The notes below the pieces were generated by a model that saw only the letters and a program-made list of their open reading frames with translations, made no database searches and was not told the DNA's origin. A DNA stretch of 11,441 bases, from the NCBI GenBank assembly GCA_046733295.1, contig JBKPOY010000081.1, positions 1 to 11,441 on the forward strand. The letters are read 5' to 3'. Source of the stretch: 13-2-20CM-68-14 sp046733295. Its GTDB lineage: Bacteria; Actinomycetota; Thermoleophilia; Gaiellales; Gaiellaceae. Positions within the stretch are counted from its first letter, which is position 1. Each line of letters begins with the position of its first letter. Shown piece after piece: positions 1-6,959 of the stretch. A program made the position numbers and the translations under genes.

Positions 1-675
1 CAGCTCCTCGACCGACGCCGACGGCCCGCGCTTCAGCAGCACCGGCTTGTCCGCCCGCCCCACCTCGGCCAGCAGCAGGAAATTCTGCATGTTCCGCGCC
101 CCGATCTGGATCACGTCGGCCGCTTCGAGCACCGCCTCCACGTGCCGCGGGTCCATCAGCTCGGTGACGACCGGCAGCCCGGTCTCGTCGCGCGCCTCCT
201 GCAGGATCGCCAGCGCGTCGTCGCCGAGTCCCTGGAACGTGTACGGCGAGGTGCGCGGCTTGAACGCCCCGCCCCGCAGCATGGTCGCGCCCGCATCCGC
301 CACCGCGCGCGCCGTCTCCAGCGTCTGCTCCCGGTACTCCACCGTGCAGGGGCCGGCGATCAGCCCGAAGTAGCCGTCGCCGATCCGCCGCCCGTCGACC
401 TCGATCACCGTCGGGTCCGGGGCAAGCTCGCGGGCGACCAGCTTGTAGGGCTTCAGGATCGGCAGCACCTGCTCGACGCCCGGATAGCCCTCCAGCGGCA
501 GCGTCGCGAGCAGCTCGCGCTCGCCGATCGCGCCGATCACCGTTGCCTCGCGCCCGCGCTGCACCCGCGCCGAAACGCCGGCCTCTTGCAGCCGCGCGAG
601 CACGTGCTCCATCTGGTCCGCGGTCGCGCCGGCGCCCATCACGATCAGCAGTTCCGGTGACCCGTTGCCGGCCAT
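1..675 (-). CDS. aroF: DAHP synthase (3-deoxy-7-phosphoheptulonate synthase), type Iβ, 5' part only
   Basis: This enzyme condenses phosphoenolpyruvate with erythrose 4-phosphate in the first cytoplasmic step of the shikimate (aromatic amino acid) pathway. The 225 visible residues run from the start to the middle of the barrel; the 3' end lies beyond base 1. Residues 1 to about 80 form the small ferredoxin/ACT-like regulatory domain typical of the Iβ class, which in other bacteria carries feedback inhibition. Catalytic-barrel motifs follow: AGPCTVE (107-113), RGGAFKPRTSPYTFQGLG (134-151), GARNMQNF (192-199) and PVLLKRG (211-217). After LLKRG the sequence reads PSAS, where MSAT is usual. The ATG at 675 is the only upstream start in frame. 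GGAGG ends only 2 nt before it, too close for normal use, so the mRNA may be leaderless. It is divergent from trpS across 39 bp. The product is certain; aroF rather than aroG is a naming choice. Confidence 0.93.
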   Translation of the reverse strand, partial: MAGNGSPELLIVMGAGATADQMEHVLARLQEAGVSARVQRGREATVIGAIGERELLATLPLEGYPGVEQVLPILKPYKLVARELAPDPTVIEVDGRRIGDGYFGLIAGPCTVEYREQTLETARAVADAGATMLRGGAFKPRTSPYTFQGLGDDALAILQEARDETGLPVVTELMDPRHVEAVLEAADVIQIGARNMQNFLLLAEVGRADKPVLLKRGPSASVEEL

Positions 676-685
676 GTCCTCCGAA

Positions 686-691
686 AATGTA
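686..691 (-). promoter_or_regulatory. Possible -10 element for the DAHP synthase gene
   Basis: The minus strand reads TACATT here, a fair match to a -10 hexamer. It would place transcription start about 4 nt before the ATG at 675, giving an essentially leaderless mRNA. No convincing -35 is visible (TTTCCC lies at the expected distance). It sits in a 39-bp divergent gap next to the trpS -10 candidate. Inference only. Confidence 0.3.
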
Positions 692-693
692 GT

Positions 694-702
694 TGCGATA
701 CT
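694..702 (+). promoter_or_regulatory. Possible extended -10 element for trpS
   Basis: TGC-GATACT is an extended -10 (TGN plus hexamer). Transcription would start near 709, about 6 nt before the trpS ATG, so the mRNA would be near-leaderless. There is no clear -35. The first eight bases (TGCGATAC) recur at 1747-1754, upstream of the next plus-strand gene. Inference only. Confidence 0.35.
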
Positions 703-714
703 GAAGTCGGGAAA

Positions 715-1698
715 ATGCGCATCTTCAGCGGCATCCAGCCGACCGGCGATAAGCACTTCGGCAACTACTCGGGCGGGTTCCGCCAGTACGCGGCGACGCA
801 GGAGGTCGGCGAGGCCTTCTTCTGCATCGTCGACCTGCACTCGATCACCACCTCGTACGAGCCGCAGGAGCTCCGCGAGTCGACGCTCGACCTCGCCGCG
901 ATGCTCTTCGCGACCGGCCTCGACCCCGACCGCTCGACCGTCTTCGTCCAGAGCCACGTCACGGCGCACGCCGAGGCGGCCTGGTTGCTGAGCGCCGTGA
1001 CGAGCTACGGCCAGCTCGGGCGCATGACGCAATTCAAAGAAAAGAGCGAGCGCCAGAAGTTCGTCAGCGCCGGGCTCTTCACCTACCCGGTGCTGATGGC
1101 CGGCGACATCCTGCTCTACCAGACCGACGTCGTCCCGATCGGCGACGACCAGCGGCAGCATCTCGAGCTCGCCCGCGACGTCGCCGAGCGCTTCAACAGC
1201 CGGTACGGCGAGACGTTCAAGCTGCCCGAGGGCCGCTTCCCCGAGACGGGCGGCCGGATCATGGACCTGCAGGAGCCCGAGCGGAAGATGTCGACCACCG
1301 ACAGCCAGCCGCAGGGAAAGGTGCTGATCACCGACCCGCCCGAGACGGTGCGGAAGAAGCTCAAGTCAGCCGTCACCGACTCCGGCAGCGACGTCCGCTA
1401 CGACCCGGAGGCCAAGCCCGGCATCTCGAACCTGCTCGAGATCATGTCGGTGGCGACCGGCGAGCCGATCCCCGAGCTCGAGTCCCGCTACGACAGCGGC
1501 GGCTACGGCCGCTTCAAGACCGACGTGGCCGAGGCCGTGGTCGAGCTGCTTGACCCGATCCGCACCCGCTACGAGGAGCTGCGTGCGGACGCGCCGCAGC
1601 TCGAGCGCCTGCTCGCCCACGGCGCCGGCAAAGCCCGCGCCGCGTCGGCACCGACGCTGGAGCAGATGTACCACCGGTTGGGCTTCGCCGGCACGTAG
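715..1698 (+). CDS. trpS: Tryptophan--tRNA ligase (TrpRS)
   Basis: Class I aminoacyl-tRNA synthetase that charges tRNA-Trp with tryptophan in the cytoplasm. The 327-residue length is normal for bacterial TrpRS. Visible motifs are the HIGH equivalent PTGDKHFGNY (9-18), the AGDILLYQTD segment (129-138), where D131 matches the aspartate that recognises the Trp indole, the GDDQRQHLELARDVAERFN signature (143-161), and the KMSKS equivalent at 191-195. That last motif reads KMSTT, replacing the second lysine and last serine. The ATG at 715 gives the canonical MRIFSGIQPTG start; no Shine-Dalgarno precedes it. It is divergent from the DAHP synthase gene, so two genes of aromatic amino acid metabolism share one 39-bp control region. 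A hairpin follows the stop. The identification is secure. Confidence 0.97.
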   Translation: MRIFSGIQPTGDKHFGNYSGGFRQYAATQEVGEAFFCIVDLHSITTSYEPQELRESTLDLAAMLFATGLDPDRSTVFVQSHVTAHAEAAWLLSAVTSYGQLGRMTQFKEKSERQKFVSAGLFTYPVLMAGDILLYQTDVVPIGDDQRQHLELARDVAERFNSRYGETFKLPEGRFPETGGRIMDLQEPERKMSTTDSQPQGKVLITDPPETVRKKLKSAVTDSGSDVRYDPEAKPGISNLLEIMSVATGEPIPELESRYDSGGYGRFKTDVAEAVVELLDPIRTRYEELRADAPQLERLLAHGAGKARAASAPTLEQMYHRLGFAGT

Positions 1699-1710
1699 GC
1701 CGGGTAATTC

Positions 1711-1738
1711 CAGGCTCTCCAACCGCTGTGGAAGCCTG
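1711..1738 (+). terminator. Hairpin downstream of trpS, probable terminator
   Basis: CAGGCT (1711-1716) pairs with AGCCTG (1733-1738). TCCA (1718-1721) pairs with TGGA (1729-1732), leaving one bulged C at 1717 and a 7-nt loop. The 10-bp stem begins 12 nt after the trpS stop. There is no U-tract, which is common for terminators in high-GC actinobacteria. It also lies over the expected -35 region of the next gene. Confidence 0.5.
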
Positions 1739-1746
1739 ATCGAGAG

Positions 1747-1755
1747 TGCGATACC
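1747..1755 (+). promoter_or_regulatory. Possible extended -10 element for the phosphodiesterase/nucleotidase gene
   Basis: TGC-GATACC matches the TGC-GATACT found before trpS in eight consecutive bases. Transcription would start near 1762, leaving a leader of roughly 34 nt with a Shine-Dalgarno sequence. No good -35 is visible. Inference only. Confidence 0.3.
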
Positions 1756-1782
1756 CTGCCCCGGTCAAACGGGGAAGGGAAA

Positions 1783-1789
1783 GAGAGGG
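1783..1789 (+). promoter_or_regulatory. Ribosome binding site that fixes the start at 1796
   Basis: The purine-rich GAGAGGG ends 6 nt before the ATG at 1796, supporting that start over in-frame codons further upstream inside trpS. GAGA (1783-1786) can pair with TCTC (1791-1794), so the site lies in a small 4-bp hairpin that might partly hide it. Confidence 0.5.
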
Positions 1790-1795
1790 CTCTCG

Positions 1796-4700
1796 ATGAT
1801 TCGACGGTATCGCCGGCTGAAGCCGGCCTTGACGGCATTCGCGTGCTTCGCGCTGATCCTGACAGCGGGATCCGCGTCGGCATGGGGTCACAAGAAGCAC
1901 AGCAGCATCGGCTCCGCAGACCGAGTAGTCATGTTCTCCTCGGACGGCATGCGGCCCGACCTGATGCGCCGTTACGCGCGTCACGGCTTCATGCCCACCT
2001 ACAAGAAGCTGATGCAGAAGGGCGTCCATGGCCGGAACGGGATGATCCAGGCCTTCCCGCCCAACACCGGCGTCGGCTGGTACACGATGGCGACCGGCGC
2101 GTACCCGGCCGAGCATGGCTCGACGAACAACACCTTCTTCCGCCAGGGCGACGCCTTCACGAACCGCACGTCGTTCTCGGCGCCGGGCGTGCTCCAGGCG
2201 GACACGATCGCGGCCGCCGCCGAGCGCGCGGGCAAGAAGGTCGCCCAGATCGACTGGGTCGGCGGCATCCCCGCGAACATCAACGGGCCCACGGTCGACT
2301 TCGCGACGTTCTACTCGAACCGAGGCGTCCTCGTCGGCCAGTTGAACGCGACCGAGCAGGCCGGCGCAGCCGCCTTCGGGACGAACTACCAGGTCGGGAC
2401 GATCGCGCCGGCCACCGGCTGGACCGGCGTGCCGACGGGTGACCCCGCGGCCGCGCCCAAGGAGTCGACCTGGTCGGTTCCGTCCACGAACGCCTCGAAC
2501 CCGAGCCGGACCTACAACGTCTACTTCTACGACTCGAAGGTCGACGGAACGGCCGCGTACGACCACGCCGTCGTCGCGTCGAACGGCAAGGACGGATCGT
2601 CGGGCGCGCTCGACCTCGCGGTCGGCGACTTCAAGGGCCTCAAGGTGACGCTGATCGGCACCCGGGCGGGCCAGCTCGCCGGGCACTACATCAAGCTGAT
2701 CTCGCTCTCGCCCGACCTGTCGAACTTCAAGCTCTACGCGACCTCGATCGCGCGGGCCGCTGCGACCTGCCGCACCGCCGCGTGCGCCGTGTTGCCGCAC
2801 CTCGCGGGCGAGGATCCGCTCGAGGCCTACATCGCCAACAACCTGCTGCCCTGGTCGGCGGCCGACTTCGCCCCCGAAGAGGGCGGCGTCATCGACGAGG
2901 ACACGTACATCCAGCAGGGCCGCGACCTCGAGCGCGCGTACAGCCTCCAGGTGATCGAGTACATCCTCGGGACACTGCAGCCCGACACCGACCTCGCAAT
3001 GGTGGGCTACCCGTTCACGGACGAGGTCTCGCACCAGTTCATGGCCCTCGTCACGCCGAACGGGGTCGACGGCCCGAACCCGTGCTACGACGTCAATCCG
3101 AAGTTCGACGACGTCCAGTGCACGGGCCGCGGCACGGCGCATCGCGTCGCTATCCGCGAGGGCTACATCCGCAGCGCCTACGAGGACGCCGACGAGAAGC
3201 TCGGGTTCGCCCGCAAGCTGATGGGCGGCAACCCGACCACCTTCGCCGGCTCCGACCACGGCTTCGCGCCGCAGTGGTACGCGGTGAACGCGAACAAGGT
3301 GCTGAACTCGGCGACCGTGCACAACACGGTCACCAACACCGACGTCTCGCTGCACGCGAGCAACGCGAACGCCGCGAACTGCAGCGCCGCGCTGACGGAT
3401 ATCGCGAAGGCCTGCTGGGCGGGTGGCACGATCCAGATCTACGTCAACCAGACGCTTCCGGCCGGGATCACCTATGAGGCGGTCCGGACGGCGGCGATCA
3501 ATGCCTTCCAGTCCTTGACCGACCCGGCGAACCCCGGGGCGCGGGTGATCCAGCGGATCATGAAGAAGGAGGAGCTGCGCAACGTCGACGGCTCCGACTC
3601 CCTGCACCCGAACCGCAGTGGCGACGTCGTCGTCGTCACGTACCCGCCCTACCAGTCGGACGCCGGCACGAACAACCAGGCGATCGCGCTGTCGCACTTC
3701 TTCGGGCAGCACGGCTACCTGCCGGACTTCGTCGACCTCGCGCACAACATCAACATGCACGCGACGTTCGTGCTGGCGGGGCCCGGCGTGAAGCACCGCG
3801 GCCACGGCATCCGTGGCATCCGTGCGGTCGATGTCGCGCCGACGATCGCCGCCCTGATGGGGATTCCCGGCCCGCAGAACGCCCGCGGCCGGATCCTCTA
3901 CAACATCTTCCATGGCGACAAGCTGACCGAGGTGACGATCCTCGACATCAGCGACTACCACGGCCAGCTGACTCCGCTCGCGGAGGCGTCCGACACCCTC
4001 GGGCCGACTTTCGCGATCGGCGGCTCGGCGTTCCTGAAGAAGTGGTTCGAGGTGTACGAGGCCGAAGCGGCGCTGTCCAAGGCCGACCAGCACGGCTGGC
4101 GAAAGCGCGGCGGGCCGAACGTGATCGAGATGGCGGCCGGGGACTCGGTCGGCGCGACTCCCCCGATCTCGGCGTTCTTCGGCGACAGGCCGACGCCCGA
4201 GATCATGACGATGATGGGCATCGACATCGACGGCCTCGGCAACCACAACTTCGACCGCGGCCAGGACTACCTGAGGCACACGCTGATTCCGCTCGCGGGC
4301 TTCCCGTACGTCTCGTCGAACGTCGTCGACGCGGCGGGCAAGACGCCGCCGGAGTGGTCGCCGTCGAAGGTGTTCCGCTTCGGTGACGTGAGCCTCGCGA
4401 TGGTCGGCTTCTCGAACGACGACCTGCCGACGCTGATCAACCCGGCCGGGCTCGTGCCGTTCCACGTCACGAACTCCACCGCCGCCGTAAACGCCGAGGC
4501 GGCAAGGCTCGCGAAGAAGACGGACGGCATCGTCGCCATGGGCCATCTCGGGGCCACGGAGGGAACGCTCACGAACCCCACCGGGCCGCTCGTCGACCTG
4601 GCGGACAACGTCACCAACGTCGACGCCGTGATCGGCGACCACACGAACTTCCAGGTCCTGACGACGCGGCCGAACGGCGTGCTGACGACGGAGAACCTGA

Positions 4701-5596
4701 GCAAGGGCATCCGCTTCACGCGGGTCCGCCTCGTGTTCGACGATCACGGAGTCGTCTACAAGACCGCGGACTTCCACAAGCCGTGGAACATCGGGTTCAC
4801 TCCGGACGCCGCGATCCAGGCCAAGCTGGACGCTCTCATCGCCGAGCTCGCCCCGATCCTCGGCACCGTGATCGGCAGCGCCACGAAGGTGATCCCGCGG
4901 GCCGATCAGTGCGGTCGCAGTGACGGACGTCTCTGCGAATCGCTGATCGGCAACGTGACCACGGACGCGATGCGGACGAAGTACGCGCCGACCGGCGTTC
5001 AGTTCGCGATCACGAACTCCGGCGGTCTCAGGGCCGACCTCACCTGCCCGACAACCGACATCTCGGGGGACTTCTGCGCCCCCTTCACGCCGCCGCCGTA
5101 CCCGATCACGCGAGGCCAGGTGCTGGGCGTGCTTCCGTTCGGGAACATCGTCGTCACCGTGACGGTGAGCGGCGCCGAGCTGAAGGCGATGCTCGAGAAC
5201 GGCGTCGGCCCGATGCCGGCCGCCCAGGGTCGGTTCCCGCAGGTCTCGGGCCTGTGCTTCACGTACGACATCGCCCTGCCGGCCGGCAGCCGCGTCACCT
5301 CGGCGGTGACCGCGGACGCAGCCGGGAACTGCACGGCGACGCCGGTCGACCTGACCTCGGCGACGAACTACAAGATCGCCGAGAACGACTTCATGGCCGC
5401 CGGCGGCGACGGGTACCCCGTGTTGACCCCGCGCATCACGACGCAGGACATCATGGATCAGGTCGTCGCCGACTACGTGACGGCGAACTCGCCGCTCAAC
5501 CCGACCGTGAAGGCGTTCCCGAACGGCCGGATCAACTGCGCGGACTCGAACGGCGCCGCGGCGCCGAACTGCCCGACGCTGGTTCCGTCTCCGTAG
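1796..5596 (+). CDS. Secreted two-domain nucleotide phosphodiesterase / 5'-nucleotidase
   Basis: Exported 1266-residue enzyme joining two phosphoesterases. Residues 1-29 are a signal peptide (RRYRR, hydrophobic core, ASA before W30). Residues 43 to about 700 are a type I phosphodiesterase/nucleotide pyrophosphatase of the alkaline phosphatase superfamily: D50 (SSDGMR), nucleophile T91 (PNTGVGWYTMATG), D409 and H413 (DEVSH), D487-H488 (SDHG) and H639 (GQHGY). Residues 711-1266 are a UshA-like 5'-nucleotidase: D720-H722 (SDYHG), D783 (AGDS), N816-H817 (GNHNFD), H917 (GH), H949 (GDHTN), then its C-terminal substrate domain (NSGGLR 1074-1079, NDFMAAGGDGY 1197-1207). The first half should release nucleoside monophosphates from nucleotides, dinucleotides or cofactors; the second should dephosphorylate them. 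The mature chain has 14 cysteines in seven close pairs, as expected outside the cell. There is no C-terminal anchor. The start is set by the RBS and signal peptide. Substrates are inferred. Confidence 0.93.
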   Translation: MIRRYRRLKPALTAFACFALILTAGSASAWGHKKHSSIGSADRVVMFSSDGMRPDLMRRYARHGFMPTYKKLMQKGVHGRNGMIQAFPPNTGVGWYTMATGAYPAEHGSTNNTFFRQGDAFTNRTSFSAPGVLQADTIAAAAERAGKKVAQIDWVGGIPANINGPTVDFATFYSNRGVLVGQLNATEQAGAAAFGTNYQVGTIAPATGWTGVPTGDPAAAPKESTWSVPSTNASNPSRTYNVYFYDSKVDGTAAYDHAVVASNGKDGSSGALDLAVGDFKGLKVTLIGTRAGQLAGHYIKLISLSPDLSNFKLYATSIARAAATCRTAACAVLPHLAGEDPLEAYIANNLLPWSAADFAPEEGGVIDEDTYIQQGRDLERAYSLQVIEYILGTLQPDTDLAMVGYPFTDEVSHQFMALVTPNGVDGPNPCYDVNPKFDDVQCTGRGTAHRVAIREGYIRSAYEDADEKLGFARKLMGGNPTTFAGSDHGFAPQWYAVNANKVLNSATVHNTVTNTDVSLHASNANAANCSAALTDIAKACWAGGTIQIYVNQTLPAGITYEAVRTAAINAFQSLTDPANPGARVIQRIMKKEELRNVDGSDSLHPNRSGDVVVVTYPPYQSDAGTNNQAIALSHFFGQHGYLPDFVDLAHNINMHATFVLAGPGVKHRGHGIRGIRAVDVAPTIAALMGIPGPQNARGRILYNIFHGDKLTEVTILDISDYHGQLTPLAEASDTLGPTFAIGGSAFLKKWFEVYEAEAALSKADQHGWRKRGGPNVIEMAAGDSVGATPPISAFFGDRPTPEIMTMMGIDIDGLGNHNFDRGQDYLRHTLIPLAGFPYVSSNVVDAAGKTPPEWSPSKVFRFGDVSLAMVGFSNDDLPTLINPAGLVPFHVTNSTAAVNAEAARLAKKTDGIVAMGHLGATEGTLTNPTGPLVDLADNVTNVDAVIGDHTNFQVLTTRPNGVLTTENLSKGIRFTRVRLVFDDHGVVYKTADFHKPWNIGFTPDAAIQAKLDALIAELAPILGTVIGSATKVIPRADQCGRSDGRLCESLIGNVTTDAMRTKYAPTGVQFAITNSGGLRADLTCPTTDISGDFCAPFTPPPYPITRGQVLGVLPFGNIVVTVTVSGAELKAMLENGVGPMPAAQGRFPQVSGLCFTYDIALPAGSRVTSAVTADAAGNCTATPVDLTSATNYKIAENDFMAAGGDGYPVLTPRITTQDIMDQVVADYVTANSPLNPTVKAFPNGRINCADSNGAAAPNCPTLVPSP

Positions 5597-5603
5597 GACC
5601 GAG

Positions 5604-6260
5604 CTAGTGGGCCCGCCGCCTCGCGCGGCGGGCCCACAGCCCGACTCCCAGCGCTGCAAGCGCGGCCGCGCCGACGCCGGCGGCGGTCGGCACCACCCAG
5701 CCGCGGTCGTCATCCGTCTTCGGAGGCGGTGAGTAGCCGAGGAAGCCCTTGACCAGGAACGGCTTTCCCTCGGCGCGCCCCGGAACGCGCCAGTTGAAGA
5801 GGAGATGAACCTTGTCCGGCTCGTCCTTCACTGCGGGCGGCGGGTCGTGGGAGCGCCAGTGGATCCGGTGGTCGTGCCACTCGAAGGTCGTCCCGTCGGC
5901 GACCTTCACCCAGCGGGGCGGCGCCCTGGGATCGGCGGTAGTGGGAGCCTCGCCGGGCGGATAGCGGAAGCGGTCGAGGTACGCGTTCGGCGAGCGAAAG
6001 TTCTCGTACACGCCCTTCTTCTCGAAGCGGAGATACGGCTCGCCGGCGTAGCCGAGCACGAGGATCTGTTCGCCGCTGTAGTTCGCGAGTCGCAGGCGGT
6101 CGTCGCCGCCGATCACGTTCACGAAGATCCCGAGCACGTTCGGCTCGAGCCCGGACAGCGTGGACGTATACCCCTCGACGTGCTGGCCGCGGTGAGCAGT
6201 GGCCACGGGCGCAGCGACGGCCGCGAGCGTGACGAGCAGAGCGAGCGCGGTCGCCTTCAC
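5604..6260 (-). CDS. Exported, C-terminally membrane-anchored His-rich protein, function unknown
   Basis: The 218-residue product has a signal peptide (1-22, ending ATA), an extracytoplasmic domain of about 165 residues, one membrane helix (about 188-209) and a basic tail, RRARRRAH, that should stay inside. If cleavage follows A22, the mature chain begins HRGQH with a free N-terminal histidine. The domain holds WHDHRIHW (128-135), LGYAGEPYLRF (69-79) and proline-rich stretches. I recall similar uncharacterised actinobacterial proteins but can name no family. CopC- and YcnI-type copper proteins share the signal, N-terminal His and C-terminal helix layout, so metal binding is a reasonable guess, not a call. 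The GTG start at 6260 overlaps the stop of the upstream pseudouridine synthase gene (GTGA), so translation is probably coupled; GGGAG lies 9 nt upstream. The last codons form a 13-bp hairpin (see terminator). Confidence 0.82.
   Translation of the reverse strand: MKATALALLVTLAAVAAPVATAHRGQHVEGYTSTLSGLEPNVLGIFVNVIGGDDRLRLANYSGEQILVLGYAGEPYLRFEKKGVYENFRSPNAYLDRFRYPPGEAPTTADPRAPPRWVKVADGTTFEWHDHRIHWRSHDPPPAVKDEPDKVHLLFNWRVPGRAEGKPFLVKGFLGYSPPPKTDDDRGWVVPTAAGVGAAALAALGVGLWARRARRRAH
5607..5637. terminator. Perfect 13-bp hairpin at a convergent junction, probable bidirectional terminator
   Basis: GTGGGCCCGCCGC (5607-5619) and GCGGCGGGCCCAC (5625-5637) are perfect inverted repeats around a 5-nt loop. 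The hairpin begins 11 nt after the plus-strand nucleotidase stop. It is wholly inside the last codons of the minus-strand gene, ending next to that gene's TAG. It could stop transcription from either side. No U-tract follows. Confidence 0.65.
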
Positions 6261-6940
6261 GCCCGCAGTCTCCCGATCTCCTCGTCGCTCAGCTCGCGCC
6301 AGGCGCCCGGCTCGAGCCCGGCGACGGTCAGGCCGGCGTAGCGGCTCCGGTGCAACCGCCGAACCGTGTGCCCGACCGCTGCAAGCATCCGCTTCACCTG
6401 GTGCGTGCGGCCCTCGTGGATCGACAGCTCGACGCGCGAGGGTGCGAGCAGCCGCGCCCGGGCCGGCGCGGTCGGCCCGTCCTCGAGCTCGATCCCGCTC
6501 TCGAGCCGCGCGAGCGCCTGTCCGTCCGGCTCGCCCTCCACCTCGGCCTCGTAGACCTTCTCCACCTCGTAGCGCGGGTGGGCGAGCCGGTGCGCGAGGT
6601 CGCCGTCGTTCGTGAGGAGCAGCGCGCCGGTCGTGTCGGCATCGAGCCTGCCGACCGGCACGAGTCGCGTCCCGTGCCCCGCGACGAGCTCGACGACCGT
6701 CGGCCGCCCATGCGGGTCGCTCGCGGTCGTGACGACGCCGGCCGGCTTGTTCAGCAGCACGTAGGCGAGCGCCTGCTTGGCGACCGGCTCGCCGTCGACC
6801 TCGACGCGGTCGCGGCGCTCCACAAACGTGTTGAGCTCGCCGCGCGCGCCGTTGACCGTCACGCGGCCGGCTTTGATGAGCTCGTCCGCTTTGCGCCGTG
6901 AAGCGACCCCGGCCCGGGCGAGGTAGGCGTTCAGGCGCAT
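6257..6940 (-). CDS. rluB: RsuA/RluB-family rRNA pseudouridine synthase
   Basis: Converts a specific rRNA uridine to pseudouridine during ribosome assembly. An N-terminal S4 RNA-binding domain (MRLNAYLARAG, SRRKADELI, GRVTVNG; residues 1 to about 45) precedes the catalytic domain. That domain has LLNKPAGVVTT (62-72), the catalytic-aspartate motif PVGRLDADTTG (95-105, Asp at D100), LLTNDGDLAHRL (108-119) and the EGRTHQVKRML motif near the C-terminus. The 227-residue length is typical. The ATG at 6940 gives the family's usual N-terminus; another ATG at 6949 would add three residues and overlap the divergent GYD gene. RluB (23S rRNA) fits because this gene commonly follows scpA-scpB, but RsuA-like 16S specificity cannot be excluded. 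Here it is separated from scpB by about 2 kb of plus-strand genes. Its stop overlaps the next gene's start, so the two form an operon. Confidence 0.94.
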   Translation of the reverse strand: MRLNAYLARAGVASRRKADELIKAGRVTVNGARGELNTFVERRDRVEVDGEPVAKQALAYVLLNKPAGVVTTASDPHGRPTVVELVAGHGTRLVPVGRLDADTTGALLLTNDGDLAHRLAHPRYEVEKVYEAEVEGEPDGQALARLESGIELEDGPTAPARARLLAPSRVELSIHEGRTHQVKRMLAAVGHTVRRLHRSRYAGLTVAGLEPGAWRELSDEEIGRLRA

Positions 6941-6959
6941 TCGGTGCATGATTGCGGGC

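Noticed and set aside
1550..1795. Upstream in-frame extension of the nucleotidase gene into trpS
   Set aside because: The extension overlaps trpS in another frame and has no family resemblance. The ATG at 1796 has a ribosome binding site and begins a proper signal peptide.
1514..5713. A 1399-codon open frame on the minus strand opposite the phosphodiesterase/nucleotidase gene
   Set aside because: Its translation is low-complexity Arg/Val/Asp/Gly sequence without domains. It is the expected stop-free shadow of a long high-GC gene whose plus-strand product has full catalytic motifs.
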